DNA of 64,000 nucleotides from Citrobacter sp. On2M (GTDB taxonomy: Bacteria > Pseudomonadota > Gammaproteobacteria > Enterobacterales > Enterobacteriaceae), in assembly GCF_018035235.1 (NCBI RefSeq), contig NZ_WPCV01000002.1, positions 496,001 to 560,000 on the forward strand, in the 5' to 3' direction. Every line of letters begins with the position of its first letter. The stretch's first letter is position 1. Shown one piece after another: positions 11,872-21,086 of the stretch. The position numbers and the translations under genes are program-made. The notes beneath the pieces are model-generated. The model saw only the letters and a program-made list of their open reading frames with translations. It was not told where the DNA came from and did no database searches.

Positions 11872-12141
11872 TACCTCAAAATTTCCATTTTGAATTTCTA
11901 TTCATTATTTGTAATTGAAATATCGATAAATAAGCTGGTGAATCGGTTCAGATGAGATAACTTTTCGTTTCAATTCCGTTAAAACTACCTCGGGGTGGGT
12001 AAATTTAACATTTGTGCATAGTTACATGTTTGAAACGTTATATCTGTAATGTTGTTAAAATATGCCCCCTTTACTGATTTCAATCAAAACCTGTATGGAC
12101 AGAAGGTGAATACTTTGTTACTTTAGCGTCAAGAACATGAA

Positions 12142-12156
12142 ATTGGTAAGACCAAT
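12142..12156. promoter_or_regulatory. PdhR operator in front of pdhR-aceEF-lpd
   Basis: ATTGGTAAGACCAAT has the two conserved half sites (ATTGGT/ACCAAT) of the PdhR box and lies 33 bp before the pdhR ATG, as in E. coli. PdhR bound here represses the operon, and pyruvate releases it. Confidence 0.92.
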
Positions 12157-12189
12157 TGACTCCGGGCAAATGGCTTAAGACAGGAAATC

Positions 12190-12954
12190 ATGGCCTACAG
12201 CAAAATCCGCCAACCAAAACTCTCCGATGTGATTGAGCAGCAGCTGGAGTTTTTAATTCTTGAGGGGACACTTCGCCCCGGAGAAAAACTCCCACCGGAA
12301 CGCGAGCTGGCAAAGCAGTTCGACGTCTCCCGCCCCTCCTTACGCGAGGCGATCCAACGCCTTGAAGCGAAGGGGTTACTGCTTCGTCGTCAGGGCGGTG
12401 GCACTTTTGTTCAGAGCAGCCTGTGGCAAAGCTTTAGCGACCCACTGGTAGAGCTGCTCTCCGACCATCCTGAATCCCAGTTTGACCTGCTTGAGACGCG
12501 CCATGCGCTGGAAGGTATTGCAGCCTATTACGCTGCACTGCGCAGCACGGATGAAGACAAAACGCGAATCCGTGAACTCCACCATGCGATCGAGCTGGCT
12601 CAACAGTCCGGCGATCTTGACGGCGAATCTGATGCGGTACTGCAGTATCAAATTGCTGTCACCGAAGCGGCGCATAATGTGGTGCTGCTCCATTTGCTAA
12701 GGTGTATGGAGCCAATGCTGGCCCAGAACGTTCGGCAAAACTTCGAATTGCTGTATGCGCGTCGCGAGATGTTGCCGCTGGTAAGCAGTCACCGTACCCG
12801 TATCTTTGAAGCAATTATCGCTGGGAAGCCTATTGATGCGCGTGAAGCGTCTCACCGTCACCTGGCCTTTATCGAAGAGATTCTGCTAGACAGAAGTCGT
12901 GAGGAAAGTCGTCGTGAACGCGCCTTACGCCGCCTGGAGCAACGAAAGAATTAG
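12190..12954 (+). CDS. pdhR: Pyruvate-sensing transcriptional repressor PdhR (GntR family, FadR subfamily)
   Basis: The 254-residue product has an N-terminal winged helix-turn-helix ([30 protein letters not shown], residues about 30-60) and a C-terminal FCD ligand-binding domain. In E. coli it represses its own operon and other respiratory genes when pyruvate is low, and pyruvate lifts repression. Its own operator lies just upstream at 12142-12156. Length and sequence match E. coli. It is the first gene of pdhR-aceE-aceF-lpd. Confidence 0.97.
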   Translation: MAYSKIRQPKLSDVIEQQLEFLILEGTLRPGEKLPPERELAKQFDVSRPSLREAIQRLEAKGLLLRRQGGGTFVQSSLWQSFSDPLVELLSDHPESQFDLLETRHALEGIAAYYAALRSTDEDKTRIRELHHAIELAQQSGDLDGESDAVLQYQIAVTEAAHNVVLLHLLRCMEPMLAQNVRQNFELLYARREMLPLVSSHRTRIFEAIIAGKPIDAREASHRHLAFIEEILLDRSREESRRERALRRLEQRKN

Positions 12955-13030
12955 TGATTTTTCTGGTAGAACGTTAACCAGAAGATGTTGTAAATCAAGC
13001 GCCAATTAAAGTGCGCGGCAACTAAACGCA

Positions 13031-13078
13031 GAACCTGTCTTATTGCGTTCTCTGGCGAGAACGCAATGGGACAGGTTC
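13031..13078 (+). other. Long perfect hairpin in the pdhR-aceE intergenic leader
   Basis: Positions 13031-13052 pair with 13057-13078 over 22 bp, with two adjacent U-G wobbles (13040-13041 with 68-69) and a four-base TGGC loop. Outer arms are GAACCTGTC/GACAGGTTC and inner arms ATTGCGTTCTC/GAGAACGCAAT. No T-run follows, so it is not an ordinary terminator. It lies 39 bp before the aceE ATG and could protect the aceE mRNA 5' end or be an RNase III site. Confidence 0.8.
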
Positions 13079-13117
13079 CAGATAACTCAACGTATTAGAT
13101 AGATAAGGAATACCCCC

Positions 13118-15781
13118 ATGTCAGAACGTTTCCCAAATGACGTGGATCCGATCGAAACTCGCGACTGGCTACAGGCGATCGAATCGGTCATCCGTGAAGA
13201 AGGTGTTGAGCGTGCTCAGTATCTGATCGACCAACTGCTTTCAGAAGCTCGCAAAGGCGGCGTGAAAGTAGCGGCAGGTGCAGGGGCAAGCAATTATGTA
13301 AACACTATTGCCGTTGAAGATGAACCGGAATACCCGGGCAATCTGGAGCTGGAACGTCGTATTCGTTCTGCAATTCGCTGGAACGCCATCATGACCGTAC
13401 TGCGTGCGTCTAAAAAGGACCTCGAGCTGGGTGGTCACATGGCATCCTTCCAGTCCTCCGCTACGGTATATGATGTTTGCTTCAACCACTTCTTCCGTGC
13501 ACGCAACGAGCAGGATGGCGGCGACCTGATTTACTTCCAGGGCCACATCTCTCCGGGCATCTACGCACGCGCATTCCTGGAAGGTCGTCTGACTGAAGAG
13601 CAGATGAACAACTTCCGTCAGGAAGTTCATGGCAAAGGCCTGTCTTCCTACCCGCACCCGAAACTGATGCCTGAATTCTGGCAGTTCCCGACCGTATCTA
13701 TGGGTCTGGGTCCAATCGGTGCTATCTACCAGGCTAAATTCCTGAAGTATCTGGAACACCGTGGCCTGAAAGATACCTCTAAACAAACCGTTTACGCCTT
13801 CCTGGGCGACGGTGAGATGGATGAGCCAGAATCTAAAGGTGCGATCACCATCGCCACCCGTGAAAAACTGGACAACCTGGTCTTTGTAATCAACTGTAAC
13901 CTGCAGCGTCTTGACGGCCCGGTCACCGGTAACGGCAAGATTGTTAACGAACTGGAAGGCATCTTCGCAGGTGCTGGCTGGAACGTTATCAAAGTCATGT
14001 GGGGCGGTCGTTGGGATGAGCTGCTGCGTAAAGACACCAGCGGTAAACTGATCCAACTGATGAACGAAACCGTTGATGGCGACTACCAGACCTTCAAATC
14101 CAAAGACGGCGCATACGTACGTGAGCACTTCTTCGGTAAATACCCGGAAACCGCAGCGCTGGTTGCTGACTGGACTGACGAGCAGATTTGGGCTCTGAAC
14201 CGCGGTGGTCACGATCCGAAGAAAGTCTACGCTGCGCTGAAAAAAGCACAGGAAACCAAAGGCAAAGCAACTGTAATCCTCGCCCATACCATCAAAGGTT
14301 ACGGCATGGGTGACACCGCCGAAGGTAAAAACATCGCTCACCAGGTTAAGAAAATGAACATGGACGGCGTGCGTTACATCCGCGACCGTTTCAACGTTCC
14401 TGTGACCGATGAGCAGGTTGAAAACCTGTCTTACATCACCTTCCCGGAAGGTTCTGAAGAGCACACCTACCTGCACGCTCAGCGTCAGAAACTGCACGGC
14501 TACCTGCCTGCTCGTCAGCCGAACTTCACCGAGAAGCTGGAACTGCCGGCTCTGGAAGACTTCGGCGCGCTGCTGGAAGAGCAGAACAAAGAAATCTCCA
14601 CCACTATCGCTTTCGTTCGTGCACTGAACGTGATGCTGAAGAACAAGTCGATCAAAGATCGTCTGGTGCCGATCATCGCTGACGAAGCACGTACTTTCGG
14701 TATGGAAGGCCTGTTCCGCCAGATCGGTATTTACAGCCCGAACGGCCAGCAGTACACCCCGCAGGACCGTGAGCAGGTTGCTTACTACAAAGAAGACGAG
14801 AAAGGTCAGATCCTGCAGGAAGGTATCAACGAGCTGGGTGCTGGCGCATCCTGGTTGGCTGCTGCGACCTCTTACAGCACCAACGATCTGCCGATGATCC
14901 CGTTCTACATCTACTACTCCATGTTTGGGTTCCAGCGTATCGGTGACCTGTGCTGGCAGGCAGGCGACCAACAGGCTCGCGGCTTCCTGATCGGTGGTAC
15001 TTCCGGTCGTACGACGCTGAATGGCGAAGGTCTGCAGCACGAAGATGGTCACAGCCATATTCAGTCTCTGACTATCCCGAACTGTATCTCTTACGATCCG
15101 TCTTACGCGTACGAAGTTGCGGTCATCATGCACGATGGTCTGGAGCGTATGTACGGTGAGAAACAAGAGAACGTTTACTACTACATCACCACGCTGAACG
15201 AAAACTACCACATGCCGGCCATGCCAGCAGGTGCCGAGGAAGGTATCCGTAAAGGTATCTACAAACTCGAAACCCTCGAAGGTAAGAAAGGTAAAGTTCA
15301 GCTGCTGGGCTCCGGTTCTATCCTGCGTCACGTCCGTGAAGCTGCGCAGATCCTGGCGAACGACTACGGCGTAGGCTCTGACGTGTATAGCGTCACTTCC
15401 TTCACTGAACTGGCGCGTGATGGCCAGGATTGTGAGCGCTGGAACATGCTGCACCCGATGGAAACGCCTCGCGTTCCGTACATCGCTCAGGTGATGAACG
15501 ACGCGCCGGCAGTGGCATCTACTGACTATATGAAACTGTTTGCCGAACAGGTTCGTACTTATGTACCGGCTGATGACTATCGCGTACTGGGTACTGACGG
15601 CTTCGGTCGCTCTGACAGCCGTGAAAACTTGCGTCACCACTTCGAAGTTGATGCTTCCTATGTGGTTGTAGCGGCCCTGGGCGAATTGGCTAAACGTGGC
15701 GAAATCGATAAGAAAGTGGTTGCTGACGCAATCATCAAATTCAACATCGATGCAGATAAAGTTAACCCGCGTCTGGCGTAA
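13118..15781 (+). CDS. aceE: Pyruvate dehydrogenase E1 component
   Basis: AceE is the homodimeric thiamin diphosphate-dependent E1 of the cytoplasmic pyruvate dehydrogenase complex. It decarboxylates pyruvate and reductively acetylates the lipoyl groups of AceF. The 887-residue product has the E. coli length. The thiamin/Mg motif begins [10 protein letters not shown] near residue 230 and runs to the conserved NLQRLDGPV. The [21 protein letters not shown] loop lies near residue 625. Codon use is strongly biased, as for a highly expressed gene. It is followed 14 bp later by aceF. Confidence 0.98.
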   Translation: MSERFPNDVDPIETRDWLQAIESVIREEGVERAQYLIDQLLSEARKGGVKVAAGAGASNYVNTIAVEDEPEYPGNLELERRIRSAIRWNAIMTVLRASKKDLELGGHMASFQSSATVYDVCFNHFFRARNEQDGGDLIYFQGHISPGIYARAFLEGRLTEEQMNNFRQEVHGKGLSSYPHPKLMPEFWQFPTVSMGLGPIGAIYQAKFLKYLEHRGLKDTSKQTVYAFLGDGEMDEPESKGAITIATREKLDNLVFVINCNLQRLDGPVTGNGKIVNELEGIFAGAGWNVIKVMWGGRWDELLRKDTSGKLIQLMNETVDGDYQTFKSKDGAYVREHFFGKYPETAALVADWTDEQIWALNRGGHDPKKVYAALKKAQETKGKATVILAHTIKGYGMGDTAEGKNIAHQVKKMNMDGVRYIRDRFNVPVTDEQVENLSYITFPEGSEEHTYLHAQRQKLHGYLPARQPNFTEKLELPALEDFGALLEEQNKEISTTIAFVRALNVMLKNKSIKDRLVPIIADEARTFGMEGLFRQIGIYSPNGQQYTPQDREQVAYYKEDEKGQILQEGINELGAGASWLAAATSYSTNDLPMIPFYIYYSMFGFQRIGDLCWQAGDQQARGFLIGGTSGRTTLNGEGLQHEDGHSHIQSLTIPNCISYDPSYAYEVAVIMHDGLERMYGEKQENVYYYITTLNENYHMPAMPAGAEEGIRKGIYKLETLEGKKGKVQLLGSGSILRHVREAAQILANDYGVGSDVYSVTSFTELARDGQDCERWNMLHPMETPRVPYIAQVMNDAPAVASTDYMKLFAEQVRTYVPADDYRVLGTDGFGRSDSRENLRHHFEVDASYVVVAALGELAKRGEIDKKVVADAIIKFNIDADKVNPRLA

Positions 15782-15795
15782 GAGGTAAAAGAATA

Positions 15796-17688
15796 ATGGC
15801 TATCGAAATCAATGTACCGGACATCGGGGCTGATGAAGTTGAAATCACCGAGATCCTGGTCAAAGTGGGCGACAAAGTTGAAGCTGAACAGTCGCTGATC
15901 ACCGTAGAAGGCGACAAGGCCTCTATGGAAGTTCCGTCTCCTCAGGCTGGTATCGTTAAAGAGATCAAAGTCTCTGTTGGCGACAAAACTGAGACCGGCA
16001 AACTGATCATGATTTTCGATTCCGCCGACGGTGCAGCAGCTGCTGCACCTGCTCCGGCAGAAGAGAAGAAAGAAGCTGCGAGTGCGCCTGCAGCACCTGC
16101 TGCGGCAGCGGCGAAAGAAGTCCACGTACCGGACATCGGTGGTGACGAAGTTGAAGTTACCGAAGTCATGGTTAAAGTGGGCGACACCGTTGCGGCTGAA
16201 CAGTCTCTGATCACCGTTGAAGGTGACAAGGCTTCCATGGAAGTTCCGGCGCCGTTCGCGGGTACCGTTAAAGAGATCAAAATCAACACCGGCGACAAAG
16301 TGTCTACCGGTTCCCTGATTATGGTCTTCGAAGTGGCGGGCGCAGCGCCTGCTGCCGCACCGGCTCAGGCTGCCGCTCCGGCAGCTGCAGCGGCTCCAGC
16401 GGCTTCTGGTTCGAAAGACGTTAACGTACCGGACATCGGCGGTGACGAAGTTGAAGTCACTGAAGTGATGGTGAAAGTGGGCGATAAAATTGCCGCTGAG
16501 CAGTCACTGATCACCGTAGAAGGCGACAAAGCCTCTATGGAAGTTCCGGCACCGTTCGCCGGTACCGTAAAAGAAATCAAAATCAGCACCGGCGACAAAG
16601 TGAAAACCGGTTCTCTGATTATGGTCTTCGAAGTAGAAGGCGCAGCACCGGCAGCCGCTCCTGCGCAAGCTGCGGCTCCGGCTCCGGCCGCTGCACCTGC
16701 ACAAGCAGCAGCACCTGCTGCGGCAGCGAAAGCAGAAAGCAAATCTGAATTTGCTGAGAACGACGCTTACGTCCACGCTACGCCGCTGATTCGTCGCCTG
16801 GCGCGCGAATTTGGTGTTAACCTGGCGAAAGTGAAAGGGTCTGGCCGCAAAGGTCGTATCCTGCGTGAAGACGTTCAGGCTTACGTGAAAGATGCTATCA
16901 AGCGTGCTGAAGCGGCTCCGACTGCAGCAGCAGGCGGTGGTATCCCGGGTATGCTGCCTTGGCCGAAAGTGGACTTCAGCAAGTTCGGCGAAATCGAAGA
17001 AGTGGAACTGGGCCGTATCCAGAAAATCTCTGGTGCTAACCTGAGCCGTAACTGGGTGATGATCCCGCACGTTACGCACTTCGATAAGACCGATATCACC
17101 GATCTGGAAGCGTTCCGTAAACAACAGAACGCCGAAGCTGAGAAACGTAAACTGGACGTGAAATTCACCCCAGTGGTCTTCATCATGAAAGCCGTTGCCG
17201 CTGCTCTGGAACAGATGCCACGCTTCAACAGCTCTCTGTCTGAAGACGGTCAGCGCCTGACTCTGAAAAAATACATCAACATCGGTGTGGCGGTAGATAC
17301 GCCGAATGGTCTGGTGGTTCCGGTCTTCAAAGACGTGAACAAGAAGAGCATTACCGAGCTGTCTCGTGAACTGACCGTGATCTCCAAGAAAGCGCGTGAT
17401 GGCAAGCTGACCGCTGGCGAAATGCAGGGCGGTTGCTTCACTATCTCCAGCATCGGCGGCCTGGGTACTACCCACTTCGCGCCGATTGTGAACGCGCCGG
17501 AAGTGGCTATCCTCGGTGTCTCCAAGTCCTCTATGGAGCCAGTGTGGAACGGTAAAGAGTTTATGCCGCGTCTGATGATGCCGATTTCGCTCTCCTTCGA
17601 CCACCGCGTAATCGACGGTGCGGATGGTGCGCGCTTTATTACCATCATCAACAACATGCTGTCTGACATTCGCCGCCTGGTGATGTAA
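15796..17688 (+). CDS. aceF: Pyruvate dehydrogenase E2, dihydrolipoamide acetyltransferase
   Basis: AceF forms the 24-mer core of the complex and transfers acetyl groups from lipoamide to CoA. The 630-residue protein has three tandem lipoyl domains (about residues 2-75, 105-180 and 208-283), each with the lipoylated lysine in [11 protein letters not shown]. They are separated by Ala/Pro-rich flexible linkers. An E1/E3-binding domain ([28 protein letters not shown], about residues 330-365) and the acyltransferase domain follow, with catalytic [12 protein letters not shown] near residue 600. A strong terminator follows the stop. Confidence 0.98.
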   Translation: MAIEINVPDIGADEVEITEILVKVGDKVEAEQSLITVEGDKASMEVPSPQAGIVKEIKVSVGDKTETGKLIMIFDSADGAAAAAPAPAEEKKEAASAPAAPAAAAAKEVHVPDIGGDEVEVTEVMVKVGDTVAAEQSLITVEGDKASMEVPAPFAGTVKEIKINTGDKVSTGSLIMVFEVAGAAPAAAPAQAAAPAAAAAPAASGSKDVNVPDIGGDEVEVTEVMVKVGDKIAAEQSLITVEGDKASMEVPAPFAGTVKEIKISTGDKVKTGSLIMVFEVEGAAPAAAPAQAAAPAPAAAPAQAAAPAAAAKAESKSEFAENDAYVHATPLIRRLAREFGVNLAKVKGSGRKGRILREDVQAYVKDAIKRAEAAPTAAAGGGIPGMLPWPKVDFSKFGEIEEVELGRIQKISGANLSRNWVMIPHVTHFDKTDITDLEAFRKQQNAEAEKRKLDVKFTPVVFIMKAVAAALEQMPRFNSSLSEDGQRLTLKKYINIGVAVDTPNGLVVPVFKDVNKKSITELSRELTVISKKARDGKLTAGEMQGGCFTISSIGGLGTTHFAPIVNAPEVAILGVSKSSMEPVWNGKEFMPRLMMPISLSFDHRVIDGADGARFITIINNMLSDIRRLVM

Positions 17689-17691
17689 GCG

Positions 17692-17720
17692 AAAAAGCCG
17701 GCCCGACGGCCGGCTTTTTT
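17692..17720 (+). terminator. Rho-independent terminator after aceF
   Basis: A GC-rich hairpin (GCCGGCC / GGCCGGC with a CGAC loop) is flanked by AAAAA and TTTTTT. It would end part of the aceEF transcript, so lpd also needs its own promoter. Confidence 0.93.
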
Positions 17721-17785
17721 CTGGTAATCTCATGAAGTCAGTGAGGTTATTGTGCGAAAGACAAATCGGTTGCCGTTTGTTGTTT

Positions 17786-17805
17786 CAAAATTGTTAACAA
17801 TTTTG
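17786..17805. promoter_or_regulatory. 20-bp perfect palindrome in the lpd promoter region
   Basis: CAAAATTGTTAACAATTTTG reads the same on both strands and is followed closely by GTAAAATAC. It contains GTTAAC motifs resembling ArcA-P sites, and E. coli lpd is known to be repressed by ArcA. The site lies 58 bp upstream of the lpd ATG. Confidence 0.55.
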
Positions 17806-17863
17806 TAAAATACGGGCGGATAGAACGACCCGGTGGACGACGGGTATAAATTAAGAGGTCATG

Positions 17864-19288
17864 ATGAGCACTGAAATCAAAACTCAGGTCGTGGTACTTG
17901 GGGCAGGCCCTGCAGGTTACTCTGCTGCCTTCCGTTGCGCAGATTTAGGTCTGGAGACCGTCATCGTAGAACGTTACAGCACCCTCGGTGGTGTTTGTCT
18001 GAACGTCGGCTGTATCCCTTCTAAAGCGCTGCTGCACGTAGCAAAAGTTATCGAAGAAGCCAAAGCGCTGGCTGAACACGGTATCGTTTTTGGCGAGCCG
18101 AAAACCGATATCGACAAGATTCGTACCTGGAAAGAAAAAGTTATCACTCAGCTGACCGGCGGTCTGGCTGGTATGGCTAAAGGCCGTAAAGTGAAAGTGG
18201 TTAACGGTCTGGGTAAATTCACCGGGGCGAACACCCTGGAAGTTGAAGGCGAAAACGGCAAAACCGTGATCAACTTCGACAACGCGATCATCGCGGCGGG
18301 TTCCCGTCCGATCGAACTGCCATTCATTCCGCATGAAGATCCGCGCGTGTGGGATTCCACTGATGCGCTGGAACTGAAAACCGTTCCTAAACGCCTGCTG
18401 GTTATGGGCGGCGGTATCATTGGTCTGGAAATGGGTACCGTGTACCATGCGCTGGGTTCAGAGATCGACGTGGTTGAAATGTTCGACCAGGTTATCCCGG
18501 CTGCCGATAAAGACGTGGTTAAAGTCTTCACTAAACGCATCAGCAAGAAATTCAACCTGATGCTGGAAACTAAAGTGACCGCCGTTGAAGCGAAAGAAGA
18601 CGGCATCTACGTTTCCATGGAAGGCAAAAAAGCGCCTGCTGAAGCACAGCGTTACGACGCCGTACTGGTGGCAATCGGTCGTGTACCGAACGGCAAAAAC
18701 CTCGACGCGGGCAAAGCGGGCGTGGAAGTTGATGACCGTGGCTTCATCCGCGTTGACAAACAGCTGCGCACCAATGTGCCGCACATCTTTGCTATCGGCG
18801 ATATCGTCGGTCAGCCGATGCTGGCGCACAAAGGTGTTCACGAAGGTCACGTTGCCGCTGAAGTTATCGCCGGTAAGAAACACTACTTCGATCCGAAAGT
18901 TATCCCATCCATCGCCTACACTGAACCAGAAGTGGCATGGGTTGGCCTGACCGAGAAAGAAGCAAAAGAAAAAGGCATCAGCTACGAAACCGCCACCTTC
19001 CCGTGGGCTGCTTCTGGCCGTGCTATCGCCTCCGACTGCGCGGACGGTATGACCAAACTGATTTTCGACAAAGAGTCTCACCGTGTTATCGGTGGTGCGA
19101 TTGTCGGTACTAACGGCGGCGAGCTGCTGGGCGAAATCGGTCTGGCGATCGAAATGGGTTGTGACGCTGAAGACATCGCGCTGACCATCCACGCGCACCC
19201 GACTCTGCATGAGTCTGTGGGTCTGGCGGCAGAAGTGTTCGAAGGTAGCATCACCGACCTGCCAAACCCGAAAGCGAAGAAGAAGTAA
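17864..19288 (+). CDS. lpd: Dihydrolipoamide dehydrogenase (E3)
   Basis: Lpd is the FAD-containing E3 shared by the pyruvate and 2-oxoglutarate dehydrogenase complexes and the glycine cleavage system. It reoxidises dihydrolipoamide with NAD. I chose the second of two adjacent ATGs because it gives MSTEIKTQVVV and 474 residues as in E. coli, and it has better spacing to AGAGG. It shows the FAD fold GAGPAGYSAA, the redox disulfide in GGVCLNVGCIPSK (Cys45 and Cys50), the NAD fold GGGIIGLEMG and the C-terminal HAHPTLHE catalytic dyad. Confidence 0.98.
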   Translation: MSTEIKTQVVVLGAGPAGYSAAFRCADLGLETVIVERYSTLGGVCLNVGCIPSKALLHVAKVIEEAKALAEHGIVFGEPKTDIDKIRTWKEKVITQLTGGLAGMAKGRKVKVVNGLGKFTGANTLEVEGENGKTVINFDNAIIAAGSRPIELPFIPHEDPRVWDSTDALELKTVPKRLLVMGGGIIGLEMGTVYHALGSEIDVVEMFDQVIPAADKDVVKVFTKRISKKFNLMLETKVTAVEAKEDGIYVSMEGKKAPAEAQRYDAVLVAIGRVPNGKNLDAGKAGVEVDDRGFIRVDKQLRTNVPHIFAIGDIVGQPMLAHKGVHEGHVAAEVIAGKKHYFDPKVIPSIAYTEPEVAWVGLTEKEAKEKGISYETATFPWAASGRAIASDCADGMTKLIFDKESHRVIGGAIVGTNGGELLGEIGLAIEMGCDAEDIALTIHAHPTLHESVGLAAEVFEGSITDLPNPKAKKK

Positions 19289-19303
19289 TCTTCCCGCTTT
19301 GTG

Positions 19304-19330
19304 AAAACGCCTCTTCTGAGGCGTTTTTTT
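19304..19330 (+). terminator. Rho-independent terminator of the pdh-lpd operon
   Basis: A perfect 10-bp stem (AAAACGCCTC / GAGGCGTTTT) with a TTCT loop runs into a T-tract, 15 bp after the lpd stop. Confidence 0.93.
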
Positions 19331-19481
19331 TGACCTAAAGCTACCTGTTCTGGTAGTCATCTTATTGATATTTTCGCTAAAAAAAATTGCGCAACTGCCG
19401 ATACTTTTTTCGCCATTGTGTGGCTACTGGTCGCACGGAGAAGAGGCTCTGGACTCTTATTACACGAAAAAAGGAAAAAAC

Positions 19482-20213
19482 ATGTCTTTAAAAAAAATCG
19501 CGGTTGTTGGCATGGTTGTCGCGACAATGACGCTGACCGGTTGTGGTGCCATGACTACTGCCGTTAAAAAACGTAATCTTGAAGTGAAAACGCAGATGAG
19601 CGAAACCATCTGGCTGGAGCCTTCCAGCGAGAAGACCGTCTACATTCAGGTAAAAAACACTTCTGATAAAGACATGAGCAACCTGCAAACTCTGCTGGCA
19701 AATGATCTCTCAGCAAAGGGCTATAAGGTGACCAGTTCACCGGACAGCGCATACTACTGGGTACAGGCGAACGTTCTGAAAGCGGACAAAATGGATCTGC
19801 GTGAAGCTCAGGGATTCCTGAAGACCGGCTATGAAGGGGCGGCGATGGGGGCGGCTCTGGGCGCGGGGATTACTGCTTATAACAGCAACTCCTCCGGCGC
19901 GGCGCTGGGTGTTGGCCTGGCGGCGGGACTGATCGGTATGGCCGCGGATGCCATGGTAGAAGATGTGAATTACACCATGGTTACTGACCTGCAGATCTCC
20001 GAGCGTAGCAAAGCGAAAGTGACGACGGATAACGTTGCCGCACTGCGTCAGGGCACATCCGGTATCAAGCTGCAAACCAGCAGCGCACAGGGCGATCGCG
20101 CAAAATACCAAACCCGCGTCGTGTCTAATGCCAACAAGGTGAACCTGAAATTCGAAGAAGCGAAGCCGGTTCTGGAAGCGCAACTGGCGAAATCCGTCGC
20201 TAATATCCTGTAA
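19482..20213 (+). CDS. TraT-like outer-membrane lipoprotein, chromosomal
   Basis: The 243-residue product closely resembles TraT, the surface-exclusion and serum-resistance lipoprotein of F-type plasmids. I recognise the run [16 protein letters not shown], the [18 protein letters not shown] segment, the glycine/alanine-rich [11 protein letters not shown] ... [16 protein letters not shown] stretch (two hydrophobic segments, about residues 120-165) and the C-terminal [23 protein letters not shown] chose the ATG at 19482 because it follows AAGGAAAAAAC and gives a lipoprotein signal with lipobox LTGC (Cys about residue 21). The frame is open upstream without a good ribosome site. No plasmid transfer genes are nearby, so a conjugation role is unlikely here. 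Confidence 0.85.
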   Translation: MSLKKIAVVGMVVATMTLTGCGAMTTAVKKRNLEVKTQMSETIWLEPSSEKTVYIQVKNTSDKDMSNLQTLLANDLSAKGYKVTSSPDSAYYWVQANVLKADKMDLREAQGFLKTGYEGAAMGAALGAGITAYNSNSSGAALGVGLAAGLIGMAADAMVEDVNYTMVTDLQISERSKAKVTTDNVAALRQGTSGIKLQTSSAQGDRAKYQTRVVSNANKVNLKFEEAKPVLEAQLAKSVANIL

Positions 20214-20225
20214 TTTAAATTGAGT

Positions 20226-20255
20226 AGCCGGGTGGCTACTTCGCCTTACCCGGCT
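20226..20255. repeat. REP-like palindrome
   Basis: AGCCGGGT and ACCCGGCT arms surround GGCTACTTCGCCTT in the 68-bp gap between the convergent TraT-like gene and the DUF2950 gene. The form is that of a REP element and may mark both 3' ends. Confidence 0.6.
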
Positions 20256-20281
20256 TATAAAATGTGGTCCGTTGACGTTAC

Positions 20282-21076
20282 TCAGGGGGCGACGGGCTGC
20301 CAGCTTTTATCTGGGCTATAGGTGGACAGCGCCCGAGCTTTCTGATCAGAATCACTGCCGAGATCGGACTGGTACACCTTGTCGTCCTGGTTTATCACAA
20401 AGCTCATGACGCCCGTCTGACCATAGCTAACAGGCCAGGCAACCATAGCAAATCCGCTGCTTTTGTCGGGAAGGATACGAAAACGATAGCCGTGATAGCC
20501 CGTACCAGGCTCCTGTGGACTGAAGGCTGGGCCAAGCGGGCTTGGTGCTTCGCCGGGCGAAACTGGCCAGTACAGACCATCCTTTTTCCCATCAGAACTG
20601 ACAATCTTTTGCGCGTATTTTTGGTTCATCGCAAAATAGCTCTGCTGAGCATCTACATAGGCGTGTAATGCCTCAATGGCGGCGAGTTCGTTGCGGCCAA
20701 TTTCGCGGGTCTGGATCTCTTCGGCAGCTTCAAGCATGTCAAATCGCCAGCCGGAAGTGGTTTTGACAACCGGGATCGGCAGTTGCCAGTTGCTGTCTCC
20801 GACAACCAGATGCGCCGTATCACCGTCAATGACGGTGCTATGATGAACCTTCCAGTCGCGCAGGAAACGATCGACAGCATTCGGATCAACGCCTTCCGGC
20901 GGCAGAAAATCGCGCCAGTTATCGCCAAGCAGGCTGCTCATCGCGCTCTCATTTTGCTCACTAATGGCTTTGGCAAGTGCATCGGTTGCCTGGTCAGGTG
21001 TGCTAAAGGATTGCTGCGCCATCACCGAGGCCGAAAGCATGAACAACACCATTCCACTAAGTAGTTTATTTTTCAT
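20282..21076 (-). CDS. DUF2950 family periplasmic protein
   Basis: The 264-residue protein has a clear Sec signal (MKNKLLSGMVLFMLSASVMA|QQ) and the features of the DUF2950 family, which has no established function. Visible parts are FSTPDQATDALAKAI at the mature N-terminus, a WQLPIPVVKTTSGWRFD segment and a C-terminal YHGYRFRILPDKSSGFAMVAWPV block. I chose the ATG at 21076 because AGGGAG lies before it. It follows the DUF3300 gene by 10 bp, so the two are an operon. DUF2950 and DUF3300 genes commonly travel together, which suggests a joint envelope role. Confidence 0.8.
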   Translation of the reverse strand: MKNKLLSGMVLFMLSASVMAQQSFSTPDQATDALAKAISEQNESAMSSLLGDNWRDFLPPEGVDPNAVDRFLRDWKVHHSTVIDGDTAHLVVGDSNWQLPIPVVKTTSGWRFDMLEAAEEIQTREIGRNELAAIEALHAYVDAQQSYFAMNQKYAQKIVSSDGKKDGLYWPVSPGEAPSPLGPAFSPQEPGTGYHGYRFRILPDKSSGFAMVAWPVSYGQTGVMSFVINQDDKVYQSDLGSDSDQKARALSTYSPDKSWQPVAP

Positions 21077-21086
21077 GTCGGCTCCC

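Larger units (their letters stand above)
11626..12189. other. Divergent aroP-pdhR control region
   Basis: This 564-bp non-coding stretch between divergent genes is AT-rich near aroP. It holds a TyrR-type box (11854-11871) and a PdhR operator (12142-12156). A TTGTTA at 12115-12120, about 20 bp upstream of the PdhR operator, could be the -35 of the pdh promoter. I saw no convincing small gene; a 60-codon minus-strand frame here lacks family features. Confidence 0.7.

Noticed and set aside
13241-15640. 799-codon open frame antisense to aceE
   Set aside because: It is the exact shadow of a highly biased coding sequence, whose codon use avoids stops on the other strand. It has no ribosome site and no family features, and aceE is certain.
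16504-17733. 409-codon open frame antisense to aceF, and similar Ala/Ser-rich frames at 15942-16742
   Set aside because: Shadows of the lipoyl repeats and Ala/Pro linkers; low-complexity composition and no start signals.
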